A stretch of 64,000 bases of DNA from Duganella sp. Leaf126 (GTDB lineage: Bacteria > Pseudomonadota > Gammaproteobacteria > Burkholderiales > Burkholderiaceae_D): contig NZ_LMNW01000031.1 of NCBI RefSeq assembly GCF_001423125.1, positions 335,268 through 399,267 of the forward strand, read 5' to 3'. Both the position numbers and the translations under genes were made by a program. The notes under the pieces are model-generated. The model saw only the letters and a list, made by a program, of their open reading frames with translations. It made no database searches and was not told the DNA's origin. Each line of letters opens with the position of its first letter. Within the stretch, counting starts at the first letter, position 1. Below, piece by piece: positions 37,514-47,004 of this stretch.

Positions 37514-38731
37514 TTACACCGCGACCGTGTCGGACGATGCGTCTTTGGTATCCGAATCATGGTCGGGACGGTCTTCATGCTTGGGCGACGGCCACAGGCC
37601 AGCCGGGCGGTACAACATCATCAGCACCAGCGCCAGGCCGTACAGCAGCTGGCGCAGCACTTCCGCCTCGATCACCACGTGACCGAACAGTTTTTGCTGC
37701 AGCGGCTCCACCACGTGGCGCAGCACCTCCGGCAGCGACGCCAGCAGCGCACCGCCGAGTATCACGCCCGGGATGTGGCCGATGCCGCCCAGCACCACCA
37801 TCGCCAGCACGGCGATCGATTCGGTCAGCGAGAACGATTCGGGCGAGACGAAGCCCTGGAACGCCGCAAACATGGCGCCGGCCACGCCGCCGAACGACGC
37901 GCCCATCGAAAACGCCAGCAGCTTGACGTTGCGGGTGTTGATGCCCATCGCCTTGGCGGCGATCTCGTCCTCGCGGATCGCCACCCAGGCGCGGCCCAGG
38001 CGCGAATGCTGGAGGCGCGCCGTGACGAACACGATGATCACGCACAGCAGCAGGAACAGGTAGTAATAGGCATTCACCGACGGCATGGCGAAGCCGCCCA
38101 GCATGACGGTGGCGCGCGAGCCCGCTTCGCCGGCCAGGTTGACGCCGAACACGCGGATCGGGTCGATCATGTTGATGCCCTGCGGACCGTTGGTGAAATT
38201 GATCGGCTCGTTCAAATTCATCATGAAGATGCGGATGATCTCGCCAAAGCCCAGCGTCACGATGGCCAGGTAATCGCCGCGCAGTTTCAAGGTCGGCGCA
38301 CCGAGCAGCGCACCGAACAGGCCGGCCAGGACGGCAGCAACCGGCACGATGGCCCAGACCGACAGGTGGATGCCGTTCTGCTGGATCTCCGGCCCCAGCA
38401 CGGCGATCAGCGTCTGCGCCAGCGCCGGGTACTGGTCGATCATCGATTCGAGCAGGGTGGCGAATTGCGGCGAAGCCAGCAGCCCGGTCACGTAGGCGCC
38501 CACCGCAAAGAACGCGATGTAGCCGAGGTCGAGCAGACCGGCAAAGCCGACCACGATGTTCAGACCGAGGGCCAGCATGATGTACAGCAGCGCCACATCG
38601 ATGATGCGTACCCAGGAATTACCGAACTGGGCGGCAAAGAACGGGAAGATCAGCAAGCCGATCAGCAGCACGGCCAGCGTGGCCCAGGCTTTTTTCGGTT
38701 CGCGCTTCGTGTCTACACTCATGAATGCCAT
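37514..38731 (-). CDS. livM: branched-chain amino acid ABC transporter permease LivM
   Basis: A 405-residue inner-membrane permease with about ten helices. YIMLALGLNIVVGFAGLLDLG near residue 50 is the typical LivM opening, and the cytoplasmic loop before GMGASFGGVAGAMFA is also typical. It is longer than the minimal LivM because of an extra N-terminal helix. It pairs with LivH. The 12-bp gap to livH indicates one transcript. Confidence 0.93.
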   Translation of the reverse strand: MAFMSVDTKREPKKAWATLAVLLIGLLIFPFFAAQFGNSWVRIIDVALLYIMLALGLNIVVGFAGLLDLGYIAFFAVGAYVTGLLASPQFATLLESMIDQYPALAQTLIAVLGPEIQQNGIHLSVWAIVPVAAVLAGLFGALLGAPTLKLRGDYLAIVTLGFGEIIRIFMMNLNEPINFTNGPQGINMIDPIRVFGVNLAGEAGSRATVMLGGFAMPSVNAYYYLFLLLCVIIVFVTARLQHSRLGRAWVAIREDEIAAKAMGINTRNVKLLAFSMGASFGGVAGAMFAAFQGFVSPESFSLTESIAVLAMVVLGGIGHIPGVILGGALLASLPEVLRHVVEPLQQKLFGHVVIEAEVLRQLLYGLALVLMMLYRPAGLWPSPKHEDRPDHDSDTKDASSDTVAV

Positions 38732-38743
38732 GCTCGTTCCTCC

Positions 38744-39673
38744 TTACGCGCGGTCGGCCACGCGCTCGCCCATGATGCCGGACGGGCGAACGGTGAGCAC
38801 CAGGATCAGCACCACGAAGGCAAAGATGTCCTGGTAGTGACTGCCGAGGAAGCCCCCGGTCAGGTCGCCGATATAGCCGGCGCCCAGGCTTTCCACCAGC
38901 CCCAGCACGATGCCGCCGATCATGGCGCCGTAGATGTTGCCGATCCCGCCCAGGACGGCCGCGCAGAACGCTTTCAGGCCGGGCAAAAAGCCCATGGCAA
39001 ACTGGATCGACGCATAGTTGGCGCCCCACATCACGCCGGCCACGCCGGCCAGCGCGGCGCCGAGCGCGAAGGTCAGCACGATCACCTTGTTGGAATCGAC
39101 GCCCATCAGGCCGGCCACGCGCGGGTTTTCAGCAGTGGCGCGCATGGCGCGGCCCATCTTGGTTTTTTCCACCAGCAGCACCAGGCCGACCATCGACACG
39201 GCAGCGAGCACCAGCAGCAAAATCTGGGTTTGCGAGATCAGCGCGCCGCCGATCATCACCGGTTCCGGCGAGAGCAGCTGCGGGAACGGCAGCGGGTTGC
39301 GGGTCCAGATCATCATGGCAATGGTCTGCAGCAGGATCGACACGCCGATGGCGGTGATCAGCGGCGCCAGGCGCGGCGCGTTGCGCAGCCGTCGGTATGC
39401 GACCCGCTCGATCACCACGTTGACGATCATGCAGACCGGAATCGCGCCACCGATGGCGATCGCCAGCTTGATGTAGCCGGGCAGCTCGGGCGCGTACTGG
39501 TTGAGCAGGTTGAGGATGGTCAGGCCGGTCATGGCGCCGATCATCAGCACGTCGCCGTGGGCGAAGTTGATCAGGTTGAGGACGCCGTACACCATGGTGT
39601 ATCCGAGCGCGACCAGTGCGTACATGCTGCCGAGCACCAGCCCGTTGATGATTTGTTGGATAAGGGTATCCAT
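38744..39673 (-). CDS. livH: branched-chain amino acid ABC transporter permease LivH
   Basis: A 309-residue permease with about eight helices. It begins MDTLIQQIINGLVLGSMYAL, the standard LivH start, followed by GYTMVYGVLNLINFAHGD. It heads livHMGF. The substrate-binding protein usually encoded beside this set is absent, so it must be encoded elsewhere. A hairpin with a T-run sits in the leader 38-74 bp upstream. Confidence 0.94.
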   Translation of the reverse strand: MDTLIQQIINGLVLGSMYALVALGYTMVYGVLNLINFAHGDVLMIGAMTGLTILNLLNQYAPELPGYIKLAIAIGGAIPVCMIVNVVIERVAYRRLRNAPRLAPLITAIGVSILLQTIAMMIWTRNPLPFPQLLSPEPVMIGGALISQTQILLLVLAAVSMVGLVLLVEKTKMGRAMRATAENPRVAGLMGVDSNKVIVLTFALGAALAGVAGVMWGANYASIQFAMGFLPGLKAFCAAVLGGIGNIYGAMIGGIVLGLVESLGAGYIGDLTGGFLGSHYQDIFAFVVLILVLTVRPSGIMGERVADRA

Positions 39674-39710
39674 TGAGAACCTTTACTATGTTGTGCCTGC
39701 ACCACGTAAC

Positions 39711-39747
39711 AAAAACGGCACCCGGGAAACAAGTCCCGCAGTGCCGT
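39711..39747 (-). terminator. hairpin with T-run in the livH leader
   Basis: On the - strand, ACGGCAC and GTGCCGT bracket an inner stem-loop and are followed by TTTTTG. It lies 38 bp before the livH start, so it is either a second terminator of ispH or an attenuator of liv expression. Confidence 0.55.
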
Positions 39748-39845
39748 CGTTGGCTACGCATTCATTATGCAAGTTCCGTACCACCAGCAGCAATGGAGAC
39801 GAAACGACAAGCTTTTAAGAGCGAGGCAATGATAGCGAGATTCTG

Positions 39846-39894
39846 GAAAAACGAACAGCGGAATAAAGCATGCGTGACTGAATTTTATTCCGCT
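39846..39894 (-). terminator. candidate terminator after ispH
   Basis: On the - strand, AGCGGAATAAA and TTTATTCCGCT form an 11-bp perfect stem with a 16-base loop. TTTTT follows after several bases. It starts 16 bp beyond the ispH stop. Confidence 0.6.
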
Positions 39895-39909
39895 AGTGTT
39901 CTAGCCTGA

Positions 39910-40872
39910 CTAGGCCATGCCCTCGATTGGTGCAGCCTTCTGCCCGTCCAGCCCCTTGGGCAGCGGGAAGGTGACCGACTCTTCCACGCCATCGAGCGGG
40001 CGCACGCTGCGCACGCCGCATTCCTTCAAGCGCGAAATCACGGCCTGCACCAGCACCTCGGGCGCCGACGCGCCGGCCGTCACGCCCACGCGCAGCTTGC
40101 CGTCGAGCCAGGCCGGGTCGATTTGCGAGGCGTTGTCGACCATGTAGGCCGGCGTGCCCATCTTTTCCGCCACTTCGCGCAGGCGGTTCGAGTTCGAGCT
40201 GTTGGGGCTGCCGACTACGATCACCAGTTCCACCTGCGGCGCCATGAACTTGACGGCCTCCTGGCGGTTGGTGGTGGCGTAGCAGATGTCGCCCTTCTTC
40301 GGCTCGATAATCGCCGGGAACTTGCGCTTGAGCGCAGCGATGATTTCGATGGTGTCGTCCACCGACAGCGTGGTCTGCGACACGTAGGCCAGCTGGTCGG
40401 GCTTGGCCACCACCAGGTGCTCGACATCGTCCACGGTTTCGACCAGGTACATGCCCTGGTCGGTCTGGCCCATGGTGCCCTCCACTTCCGGGTGGCCCTG
40501 GTGACCGATCATGATGATCTCGCAGCCCTGCTTGCGCATCTTGGCCACTTCCACGTGGACCTTGGTCACCAGCGGGCAGGTGGCGTCGAAAATCGACAGG
40601 CCGCGCGACTCGGCTTCGGCCCGCACCGCGCGCGATACGCCGTGCGCGGAAAACACCAGCGTATTGCCGGCCGGGACATCGTCGAGGTCCTCGATGAAGA
40701 TCGCGCCCTTGGCGCGCAGGTCGGCCACCACGTAGGCATTGTGGACGATTTCGTGGCGCACGTAGATCGGCGCGCCGAACTGGTTCAGGGCGCGCTCGAC
40801 GATTTCGATGGCGCGGTCGACGCCGGCGCAAAAGCCGCGCGGCTGGGCCAGCAGGAGTTCTTTATCGCTCAT
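39910..40872 (-). CDS. ispH: 4-hydroxy-3-methylbut-2-enyl diphosphate reductase
   Basis: A 320-residue IspH (LytB), the iron-sulfur enzyme of the last step of the MEP pathway, giving IPP and DMAPP. The three cluster-binding cysteines are present: C15 in [10 protein letters not shown]99 in DATCPLV and C197 in CYATTN. Length is typical. It starts 20 bp after fkpB; the fkpB-ispH pair is conserved also in enterobacteria. Confidence 0.97.
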   Translation of the reverse strand: MSDKELLLAQPRGFCAGVDRAIEIVERALNQFGAPIYVRHEIVHNAYVVADLRAKGAIFIEDLDDVPAGNTLVFSAHGVSRAVRAEAESRGLSIFDATCPLVTKVHVEVAKMRKQGCEIIMIGHQGHPEVEGTMGQTDQGMYLVETVDDVEHLVVAKPDQLAYVSQTTLSVDDTIEIIAALKRKFPAIIEPKKGDICYATTNRQEAVKFMAPQVELVIVVGSPNSSNSNRLREVAEKMGTPAYMVDNASQIDPAWLDGKLRVGVTAGASAPEVLVQAVISRLKECGVRSVRPLDGVEESVTFPLPKGLDGQKAAPIEGMA

Positions 40873-40892
40873 GGTTCAGTCCTCAAAGTTCT

Positions 40893-41345
40893 TCACAACA
40901 CCGAAATCAGGTTCACTTCGAATTTCAAGGGCTGGCCGGCCAGCGGATGGTTGAAATCGAACAAGCAGGTTTCGTCGCCGAGCTCGCGCAGGATGCCGGC
41001 AAAGCGGCCGCCGCCGGGCGCGGCGAAATCGACCAGGTCGCCTATCTTGTAGTCGGCGTCGGGCGCCGAGTTGGCGTCGAGCGTGGCGCGCGACACCTCG
41101 CGCAGCAGTTCCGGGTTGCGCGGCCCGAAGCCGACGCCCGGTTCGAGCTCGAAGGTCTTGTGCGTGCCTTCGGGCATGCCGATCAGCAGCTCTTCCAGCA
41201 CGGGCGCCAGTTGTCCCTGGCCCAGCATCAGGGTGGCTGGCGTGCCGCCAAAGGTGGTGACGATATCGTTGCCATCCACCGAGGCCAGGCGGTAGTGCAG
41301 GGTGAGATAGGCCGACGGGGTGACCACAGGTTGCGCATTAGACAT
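40893..41345 (-). CDS. fkpB: FKBP-type peptidyl-prolyl isomerase (SlpA/FkpB type)
   Basis: A 150-residue cytoplasmic FKBP with an inserted flap domain, as in SlyD/SlpA proteins. LTLHYRLA, the GQGQLAPVLEELLIGM helix and EVSRATLD are characteristic. There is no His-rich metal-binding tail, so it is SlpA-like rather than SlyD-like. It acts as a folding catalyst or chaperone. The start at 41345 gives MSNAQP; an upstream in-frame ATG has no better ribosome site. Confidence 0.92.
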   Translation of the reverse strand: MSNAQPVVTPSAYLTLHYRLASVDGNDIVTTFGGTPATLMLGQGQLAPVLEELLIGMPEGTHKTFELEPGVGFGPRNPELLREVSRATLDANSAPDADYKIGDLVDFAAPGGGRFAGILRELGDETCLFDFNHPLAGQPLKFEVNLISVL

Positions 41346-41450
41346 GACGTGACTTCGGTAGGCTGACAAAGGCTGTATTGTAAGCCACCTGGCGCCGGCT
41401 TGCCGCTTTCGGCCGGTCCCCGGGGCAGCGGGTCATGCTACACTGAGCAT

Positions 41451-41509
41451 GGGAGATGGCATTCCTCCTGCAACTATCCCAACCGCCGCTCCGGCTGATG
41501 ATGCCTGCT
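41451..41509 (+). promoter_or_regulatory. fluoride riboswitch (crcB motif)
   Basis: The conserved crcB aptamer parts are in order. GGGAGATGGC (41451-41460) is followed by CATTCCTCC, whose CTCC pairs with GGAG. Then come AACCGC and finally GCTGATGATGCC (41494-41505), whose ATGCC pairs with GGCAT at 41458-41462. The spacing fits the known pseudoknotted fold. It lies 71 bp upstream of a CLC-F type transporter gene, the usual partner, and should turn it on when fluoride binds. Confidence 0.9.
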
Positions 41510-41579
41510 GATTCCTGGACAGGAAGATGCAGGCGCGCGGCCGTCCCATCTGTCTGTCCGGTAAAGCGAGATCGAGGAC

Positions 41580-42803
41580 ATGATGGATTACTTCAAAAAC
41601 ACTTTCTTCACTCCAGCGCTCAAATGGGTCGCCCTGTCGTGTCTTATCGGCGTCCTGGCCGGTAGCGCCTCGGCCGCCTTCCTGTGCGCACTCGACGCCG
41701 TCACGCAGTGGCGCGGCCAATACCGCTGGCTGATCTGGCTGCTGCCGGCAGCAGGCATGTTGGTGGCCTGGCTGTACCGCCGCTACGGTGCCGGCAGCGA
41801 CGCCGGCATCAACCTGCTGCTGAAGGAGACCCGGGTGCCGCAACAGACCGTGCCGCTGCGGCTGGCGCCGCTGGTGCTGTTCGGCACCCTGACCTCGCAC
41901 CTGTTCGGCGCCTCGGTCGGGCGCGAAGGCACGGCCGTGCAGATGGGCGCAGCGCTGTCCGACCAGTTGAGCAAACTGTTGCGGGTGAACCACCACACCC
42001 GCACCGTGATCGTCATTGCCGGCATGGCGGCCGGTTTTGCCTCGCTGTTCGGCACACCGGTGGCCGGCGCTGTCTGGGCCATCGAGGTGGTGGCGCTCTC
42101 GGGCATGGCGGCCGGCGCCCTGCTGCCCTGCCTGCTCTCGGCCGTGATCGCCAACGTGGTCGCGCTCATGCTCGGCGCGCACCACGTCCATTATGCGGCC
42201 GGCGCCATGCCCGCGCTGGGCTGGATGCCGCTGCTGCTGGTGGCCGCGTCCGGCGTGGTGTTCGGCCTGGTGGCGCGCGGCTTTTGCGGCGCCATCCACG
42301 GGCTGGCGGCGCTGTTCCGGCGCCATGTCGCCAATAGCCTGCTGCGCCCGCTGATCGGCGGGGCGGCGATCGTGATGTTTGCCATGACCGTAACCAATGC
42401 CGACCGCTACCTGGGCCTGGGCCTGCCGGTGCTGCAGGCGGCGTTCTCGGGCCAGGTTCTGCCCCAGGATTTTCTGGCCAAGCTGGGCTTGACCGCCTGG
42501 TCGATCGCCAGCGGTTTCAAGGGCGGTGAAGTGACGCCGCTGTTTTACGTCGGCGCCACATTAGGCCACGTGCTGGCGCCGCTGCTGCACCTGCCGCCGC
42601 CGTTCCTGGCTGCAGTGGGCCTGGCCGCCGTCTTTGCCGGCGCGGCGAACACGCCGCTGGCCTCCACCGTCATCGCCATCGAACTGTTCGGCATCGACAT
42701 CGGCGTGTATGCAGCGCTGGGCTGCGCGGCCAGCTACCTGGTGTCTGGCCGGCACGGCATCTATGCGGCGCAGCGCCTGCTGTATCCGAAGCTGAAGGTC
42801 TAA
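41580..42803 (+). CDS. CLC-F type fluoride/proton antiporter
   Basis: A 407-residue CLC-family membrane protein with many hydrophobic helices. The motif [10 protein letters not shown] (residues 114-123) has Thr where chloride-type CLC proteins have Pro, and the GSGIP filter is missing. Both features mark the CLC-F branch, which exports fluoride in exchange for protons. The fluoride riboswitch upstream supports this independently. Two ATGs are in tandem (41580 and 41583) with GAGG just upstream; the second has the more usual spacing. Annotated genomes often call it simply voltage-gated chloride channel. Confidence 0.9.
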   Translation: MMDYFKNTFFTPALKWVALSCLIGVLAGSASAAFLCALDAVTQWRGQYRWLIWLLPAAGMLVAWLYRRYGAGSDAGINLLLKETRVPQQTVPLRLAPLVLFGTLTSHLFGASVGREGTAVQMGAALSDQLSKLLRVNHHTRTVIVIAGMAAGFASLFGTPVAGAVWAIEVVALSGMAAGALLPCLLSAVIANVVALMLGAHHVHYAAGAMPALGWMPLLLVAASGVVFGLVARGFCGAIHGLAALFRRHVANSLLRPLIGGAAIVMFAMTVTNADRYLGLGLPVLQAAFSGQVLPQDFLAKLGLTAWSIASGFKGGEVTPLFYVGATLGHVLAPLLHLPPPFLAAVGLAAVFAGAANTPLASTVIAIELFGIDIGVYAALGCAASYLVSGRHGIYAAQRLLYPKLKV

Positions 42804-42883
42804 GCACCGCACGCTTGATATGCGCCGGCATTCTGCCGCGCACGCTCCGCATAATGGCCAGACCACACCCGCGGAGCCCTCCC

Positions 42884-43558
42884 ATGACCATCAACGATTG
42901 GCCGAAACACCAGCGTCCGCGTGAACGCCTGATCCGCGATGGCGCCGGTGCGCTGTCCGATGCCGAACTGCTGGCGATCTTCCTGCGCGTGGGCGTGCGC
43001 GGCGCCGACGCCGTCCAGCTCGGCCAGCATGCGATGCACCACTTCGGCTCGCTGCAGCGCCTGTTCGGCGCCACCCTGCCCGAATTTTCCGCCATCAACG
43101 GCCTGGGGCCGGCCAAGTTCGCCCAGCTGCAGGCGGTGATGGAACTGGCGCGGCGCGCCATGCTCGAGGAAGTGCGCAGCGCCACCACGCTGGCCTCGCC
43201 GCAGGCCGTCAAGCAATACCTGCGCCTGCTGCTCAACGGCCGCAGTTTCGAATCGTTTTATGTCGTGTTTCTGGACGTCAAAAATCGCGTGCTCGATGTC
43301 AAGGAACTGTTCCGGGGCACGCTGACCCACGCCAGCGTCTATCCGCGCGAGGTGGTCAAGGAGGCGCTGGCGCGCAATGCGGCCAGCGTGATGCTGGCCC
43401 ATAACCATCCGTCCGGTACGCCGCACCCGAGCGAGGCCGATGTGCGGCTGACCAGGTCGCTGACACAGGCGCTGGCGCTGGTCGATATCCGCGTGCTCGA
43501 CCATTTTGTGGTGGCCGGACAGCATGTCCATTCGTTCGCCGAGCATGGCCAATTATAG
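42884..43558 (+). CDS. radC: RadC family JAB domain protein
   Basis: A 224-residue RadC (YicR/JAB) protein. The N-terminal UPF0758 helical domain with a helix-hairpin-helix-like INGLGPAKF precedes the JAMM metalloprotease-like domain with H173-N-H175 and D186 in [14 protein letters not shown]. All metal ligands are intact. The molecular function is still unsettled; the old radiation-repair assignment came from a different gene. The ATG at 42884 follows GCGGAG. Confidence 0.93.
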   Translation: MTINDWPKHQRPRERLIRDGAGALSDAELLAIFLRVGVRGADAVQLGQHAMHHFGSLQRLFGATLPEFSAINGLGPAKFAQLQAVMELARRAMLEEVRSATTLASPQAVKQYLRLLLNGRSFESFYVVFLDVKNRVLDVKELFRGTLTHASVYPREVVKEALARNAASVMLAHNHPSGTPHPSEADVRLTRSLTQALALVDIRVLDHFVVAGQHVHSFAEHGQL

Positions 43559-43641
43559 GTTTACCCCTGCTGGCTCAAGGGCTTAGCCCCAATTGTTAAA
43601 TTTTATGAGAAATCCATGACACCATTGTTTTTCACAAGTCA

Positions 43642-43670
43642 TTGAATATCCTAAGTTTTTTGGATATACT
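43642..43670 (+). promoter_or_regulatory. promoter of rpmB-rpmG
   Basis: TTGAAT (43642-43647), a 17-bp spacer and TATACT (43665-43670). An inverted pair ATATCC/GGATAT overlaps both boxes. It is 41 bp upstream of rpmB. Confidence 0.75.
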
Positions 43671-43711
43671 CTTGTTTTTCCAATTGTGGAATGTCTTTTA
43701 AGGAGTGCGTT

Positions 43712-43948
43712 ATGGCACGTGTTTGCCAAGTTACTGGGAAGAAGCCGATGGTCGGCAACAATGTTTCCCACGCAAACAACAAAACCAAGCGTCGTTTCCT
43801 GCCTAACCTGCAGAACCGTCGTATTTTTGTTGAATCTGAAAACCGCTGGGTCTCCCTGCGTCTGTCCAACGCTGGCCTGCGCGTCATCGACAAGGTAGGC
43901 ATCGATGCCGTCCTGTCCGACATGCGCGCCCGTGGCGAAAAAGTCTAA
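43712..43948 (+). CDS. rpmB: 50S ribosomal protein L28
   Basis: A 78-residue L28, recognised by [20 protein letters not shown] and the basic [12 protein letters not shown] that follows. It is a late-assembly 50S protein. An AAGGAG site precedes the ATG. rpmB-rpmG is the conserved order. The N-terminal Cys belongs to the form lacking a full zinc-ribbon. Confidence 0.98.
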   Translation: MARVCQVTGKKPMVGNNVSHANNKTKRRFLPNLQNRRIFVESENRWVSLRLSNAGLRVIDKVGIDAVLSDMRARGEKV

Positions 43949-43961
43949 TTAGGGAGCTACC

Positions 43962-44129
43962 ATGGCAAAAACTGGCCGCGACAAAATCAAGCTGGAATCG
44001 ACCGCAGGTACTGGTCACTTCTACACCACCACCAAAAACAAGCGCACCATGCCTGCAAAAATGGAGATCATCAAGTTCGATCCTAAAGCACGCAAGCACG
44101 TCGCTTACAAAGAAACCAAGATCAAGTAA
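43962..44129 (+). CDS. rpmG: 50S ribosomal protein L33
   Basis: A 55-residue L33, beginning [20 protein letters not shown] and ending [11 protein letters not shown]. It lacks the CxxC pairs of the zinc-binding paralogue, so it is the zinc-independent form. It starts 13 bp after rpmB with AGGGAG upstream, and a strong terminator follows. Confidence 0.97.
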   Translation: MAKTGRDKIKLESTAGTGHFYTTTKNKRTMPAKMEIIKFDPKARKHVAYKETKIK

Positions 44130-44150
44130 TCAGCGATCGCGGTGTTCCGA

Positions 44151-44176
44151 AAAACCACCTGCGGGTGGTTTTTTTT
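44151..44176 (+). terminator. terminator of rpmB-rpmG
   Basis: AAAACCACC and GGTGGTTTT form a 9-bp stem with a 4-base loop, ending in eight T. Confidence 0.93.
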
Positions 44177-44199
44177 CGCCGGTACCGTGGGTCGGGGCG

Positions 44200-44226
44200 A
44201 AAAAAAACCCCGCTGTGCGCGGGGTT
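44200..44226 (-). terminator. terminator of the desaturase gene
   Basis: On the - strand, AACCCCGC and GCGGGGTT form the stem, followed by a run of T. It lies 18 bp beyond the desaturase stop, back to back with the rpmG terminator. Confidence 0.92.
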
Positions 44227-44243
44227 CGGTACGACGGGGATGC

Positions 44244-45446
44244 TTACGCGTAGCTGCGCAGGCGCAGCGAAAACTCTTGCAGCGACTTGATGCCCGACGC
44301 TTCGGCGCGGTTGCACCAGTCCTGCAGCTTGTGCAGCAGCTGCTCGCGCGTAAAGTGCGAACGCTCCCAGATCACGCCCAGTTCCACGCGCATCGTGTGC
44401 ATGGTTTCCAGCGCCTTGCTGTGCTGGAACAGCTCGACCAGTTGCTCCTGCTGTGGCGCAGCCAGCTTGCCCGGTTCGCGCTGCAGCAGCTTGCGCGACG
44501 ATTTCAGGAAGCGCGATTCGAGCTGGGCCTTCTGCTTCAGGTGCTCGCGCTCTTCCTTCCACGCCGACTTGACCGACTTCGCATACTTGGCCATCACGTC
44601 GTAGCGGTTGGCGATGACCGACGCCAGCGTGTCGAAGTCCGCTTCGATTTTGCCCTTGGCGAACTTCGGCGCCGGCGCGCGGCGCTTGACCTTGGCCAGG
44701 CCCAGCATTTCCAACGCCCGGATATAACCCCAGCCGATGTCGAACTCGTACCACTTGGACGACAGCTTGGCCGAAGTGGCAAACGTGTGGTGGTTGTTGT
44801 GCAGCTCTTCGCCGCCGATCAGGATGCCGAACGGGATGATGTTGGTGGCGGCGTCGCTGCAGTCGTAGTTGCGGTAGCCCCAGTAGTGGCCGATGCCGTT
44901 GATGATGCCGGCGGCAGTGACCGGAATCCACAGCATCTGCACGGCCCACACGCTGATGCCGATCACGCCGAACAGCGCGAAGTTAATGAACAGCAGCGCC
45001 ACCACGCCGGCAGCGGAATGACGCGTATACAGATTGCGCTCGATCCAGTCGTCGGGCGTGCCGTGGCCATATTTTTCCATGGTTTCCAGGTTTTTCGATT
45101 CAGCGCGGTACAGCTCGGCGCCTTCCCAGAAAACCTTCTTGATGCCGCGGGTTACCGGGCTGTGCGGGTCTTCCTCGGTATCGCACTTGGCGTGGTGCTT
45201 GCGGTGGATCGACGCCCACTCCTTGGTCACCTGGCCGGTGGTCAGCCACAGCCAGAAGCGGAAGAAGTGGCTGGGAATCGCATGCAGCTCGAGCGCGCGG
45301 TGCGCCTGGTGGCGGTGCAGGTAAATCGTCACGCTGGCGATGGTGATGTGGGTCACGATCAGCGTGTAAAAAAACACTTCCCAGGCACTCAGGCGGGTCA
45401 CACCATTGGCCAGAAAATCCAGTACAGCATGTAAACTCAAGCTCAT
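44244..45446 (-). CDS. acyl-CoA/fatty acid desaturase
   Basis: A 400-residue membrane di-iron desaturase, which introduces a double bond into fatty acyl chains. The three histidine boxes are complete: HRHQAH (residues 44-49), HRKHH (81-85) and HNNHH (216-220). Two hydrophobic regions separate them, as in delta-9 acyl-CoA desaturases. The protein is extended at its C-terminus by about 130 mostly helical, charged residues beyond the catalytic part. The ATG at 45446 has TGGAGA upstream. The likely role is membrane fluidity control. Confidence 0.92.
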   Translation of the reverse strand: MSLSLHAVLDFLANGVTRLSAWEVFFYTLIVTHITIASVTIYLHRHQAHRALELHAIPSHFFRFWLWLTTGQVTKEWASIHRKHHAKCDTEEDPHSPVTRGIKKVFWEGAELYRAESKNLETMEKYGHGTPDDWIERNLYTRHSAAGVVALLFINFALFGVIGISVWAVQMLWIPVTAAGIINGIGHYWGYRNYDCSDAATNIIPFGILIGGEELHNNHHTFATSAKLSSKWYEFDIGWGYIRALEMLGLAKVKRRAPAPKFAKGKIEADFDTLASVIANRYDVMAKYAKSVKSAWKEEREHLKQKAQLESRFLKSSRKLLQREPGKLAAPQQEQLVELFQHSKALETMHTMRVELGVIWERSHFTREQLLHKLQDWCNRAEASGIKSLQEFSLRLRSYA

Positions 45447-45627
45447 TCTCCAAAAGAGGCCTGCCAGGCCACGGGGCGAAACCGCCAACATTGCCCTTTA
45501 CATCAGGCGCGAAAAATCGATCTGTCTAACGGACAGCACGATATTGTACGATGATTTGGGGGCAAATTGCCGTTGCCGGCCGGCGATTGCCGCCCAAGTT
45601 TTCAGCACGCTGGTGCCGAAACCACGA

Positions 45628-46941
45628 CTAGGCCTGGGTCTCGTGCTCGGGCGGCACGCCGGGGATGCGCATTTCACGGGCCGGGAACGGCACCAGCACA
45701 TGGTTTTCCTTGAGCGCACGCCAGATCGCCCGGTTCACGTCCGAGGTCACGCCGCCCCGGCCTTTCTCCGGATCGTTGATCCAGAAGCTCAGCTGCAGGT
45801 CCAGGCCGTCGGCGCCGAACGCCACCAGCGTGGCCGACGGTCCCTTGTCCTGCAGCACGCGCGGCACCGTGCGCGCGGCATCCTCGAGCAGCTTGAGCAC
45901 CATGTCGACGTCGGTTTCGTAGGCCACCGACACCTTGGTTGAAATATTGACCATGCTGTTGGACAGCGACGAATTCTGCACCGCGCCCGACACCAGCATT
46001 TCGTTGGGCACGATCGACTCCATGCCGTCGAGGCCTTGCAGCACCGTGTAGCGGGTATTGATCTGCGTGACGCGGCCGCTGTACTTGTCCACCGTGATCA
46101 TGTCGCCGATGGTCAGGCTGCGGTCGAGCAAGATCACGAAGCCCGACACGTAGTTGCTGGCGATTTTCTGCAAGCCCAGCCCCAGGCCCACGCCGAGCGC
46201 GCCGCCGAACACCGACAGCACGGTCAGGTCGATGCCGACCAGCGACAGGCTCAGCAGCACCGCCACCAGGATCAGCAGCGCACGCGCCGTGCGCGACACC
46301 ACCACCCGCAGGTTGGTGTGCATGCCCTGCATTTTCATCAGCCATTCTTCAAGCGCGGTGCCGGCCCACAGCGCCAGCATCAGCATTACCACCACCGAGA
46401 TGGCAGCCTGCAAAATGTCGGCCACCGACACCTTGTATTTACCGAGCGGCAGCACGGTGTGATCGAGGAAGTAGAACACCTCGTCCCACAAGCCGGTGAT
46501 GTAGAGCACGTAGGTAACCCACACCAGCAGCTGGAACACTTTTTCGAACGAGATCATGCCGGGGCTGATCTCGCGGCGGCGCGCGAATACCCGACGCAAC
46601 AGGTAGAACGTAAACCGGATCGCCGCCAGCGCGCCGAAGATCGGCATTGCCACGTTGATCAGGGCAGTGTGCGGCATGTACTGGCGCAGCACCAGCCGCG
46701 ACAGCCACAGCAGGCACATGATGGCGAGCGGTCCCATCACGCGACCGAAACTCTCGACACCGAAACGGGCGACGTTGCCTTGCGTCTCGCGGCGCCCGTA
46801 GCGGTTGCGCACCAGCCTGGCCAGGGTCCAGCCCAGCACGACGCAGGCCACGATGGCGCCCAGCTGCCACACCAGCAAGATGTTCTTGAAGTCGCCGGTA
46901 ATATCGTCGATCAGTTTGAGCAGCGGCTGTTGTGAGGTCAT
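45628..46941 (-). CDS. MscS family mechanosensitive ion channel
   Basis: A 437-residue inner-membrane channel. Four or five N-terminal helices precede the pore helix, whose glycine-rich VFGGALGVGLGLGLQKIASNYVSG (given in parts: VFGGALGVGLG and LQKIASNYVSG) is diagnostic. The MscS beta domain follows with DRSLTIGDMITV. It is larger than E. coli MscS (286 residues) because of added N-terminal helices. It releases solutes on hypo-osmotic shock. It stands 63 bp downstream of rsmB. Confidence 0.92.
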   Translation of the reverse strand: MTSQQPLLKLIDDITGDFKNILLVWQLGAIVACVVLGWTLARLVRNRYGRRETQGNVARFGVESFGRVMGPLAIMCLLWLSRLVLRQYMPHTALINVAMPIFGALAAIRFTFYLLRRVFARRREISPGMISFEKVFQLLVWVTYVLYITGLWDEVFYFLDHTVLPLGKYKVSVADILQAAISVVVMLMLALWAGTALEEWLMKMQGMHTNLRVVVSRTARALLILVAVLLSLSLVGIDLTVLSVFGGALGVGLGLGLQKIASNYVSGFVILLDRSLTIGDMITVDKYSGRVTQINTRYTVLQGLDGMESIVPNEMLVSGAVQNSSLSNSMVNISTKVSVAYETDVDMVLKLLEDAARTVPRVLQDKGPSATLVAFGADGLDLQLSFWINDPEKGRGGVTSDVNRAIWRALKENHVLVPFPAREMRIPGVPPEHETQA

Positions 46942-47004
46942 CGTCGGGTCTGTGGTTTGGCGGGATAGTGCCGGACAGGGCTGCGCCCTGCCCGGACGTG
47001 GTGT

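Noticed and set aside
37487-39676. A 729-codon open frame on the + strand opposite livM and livH
   Set aside because: Its His/Asp/Gln-rich, low-complexity translation is typical of antisense reading of permease genes. livM and livH are clearly the real genes.
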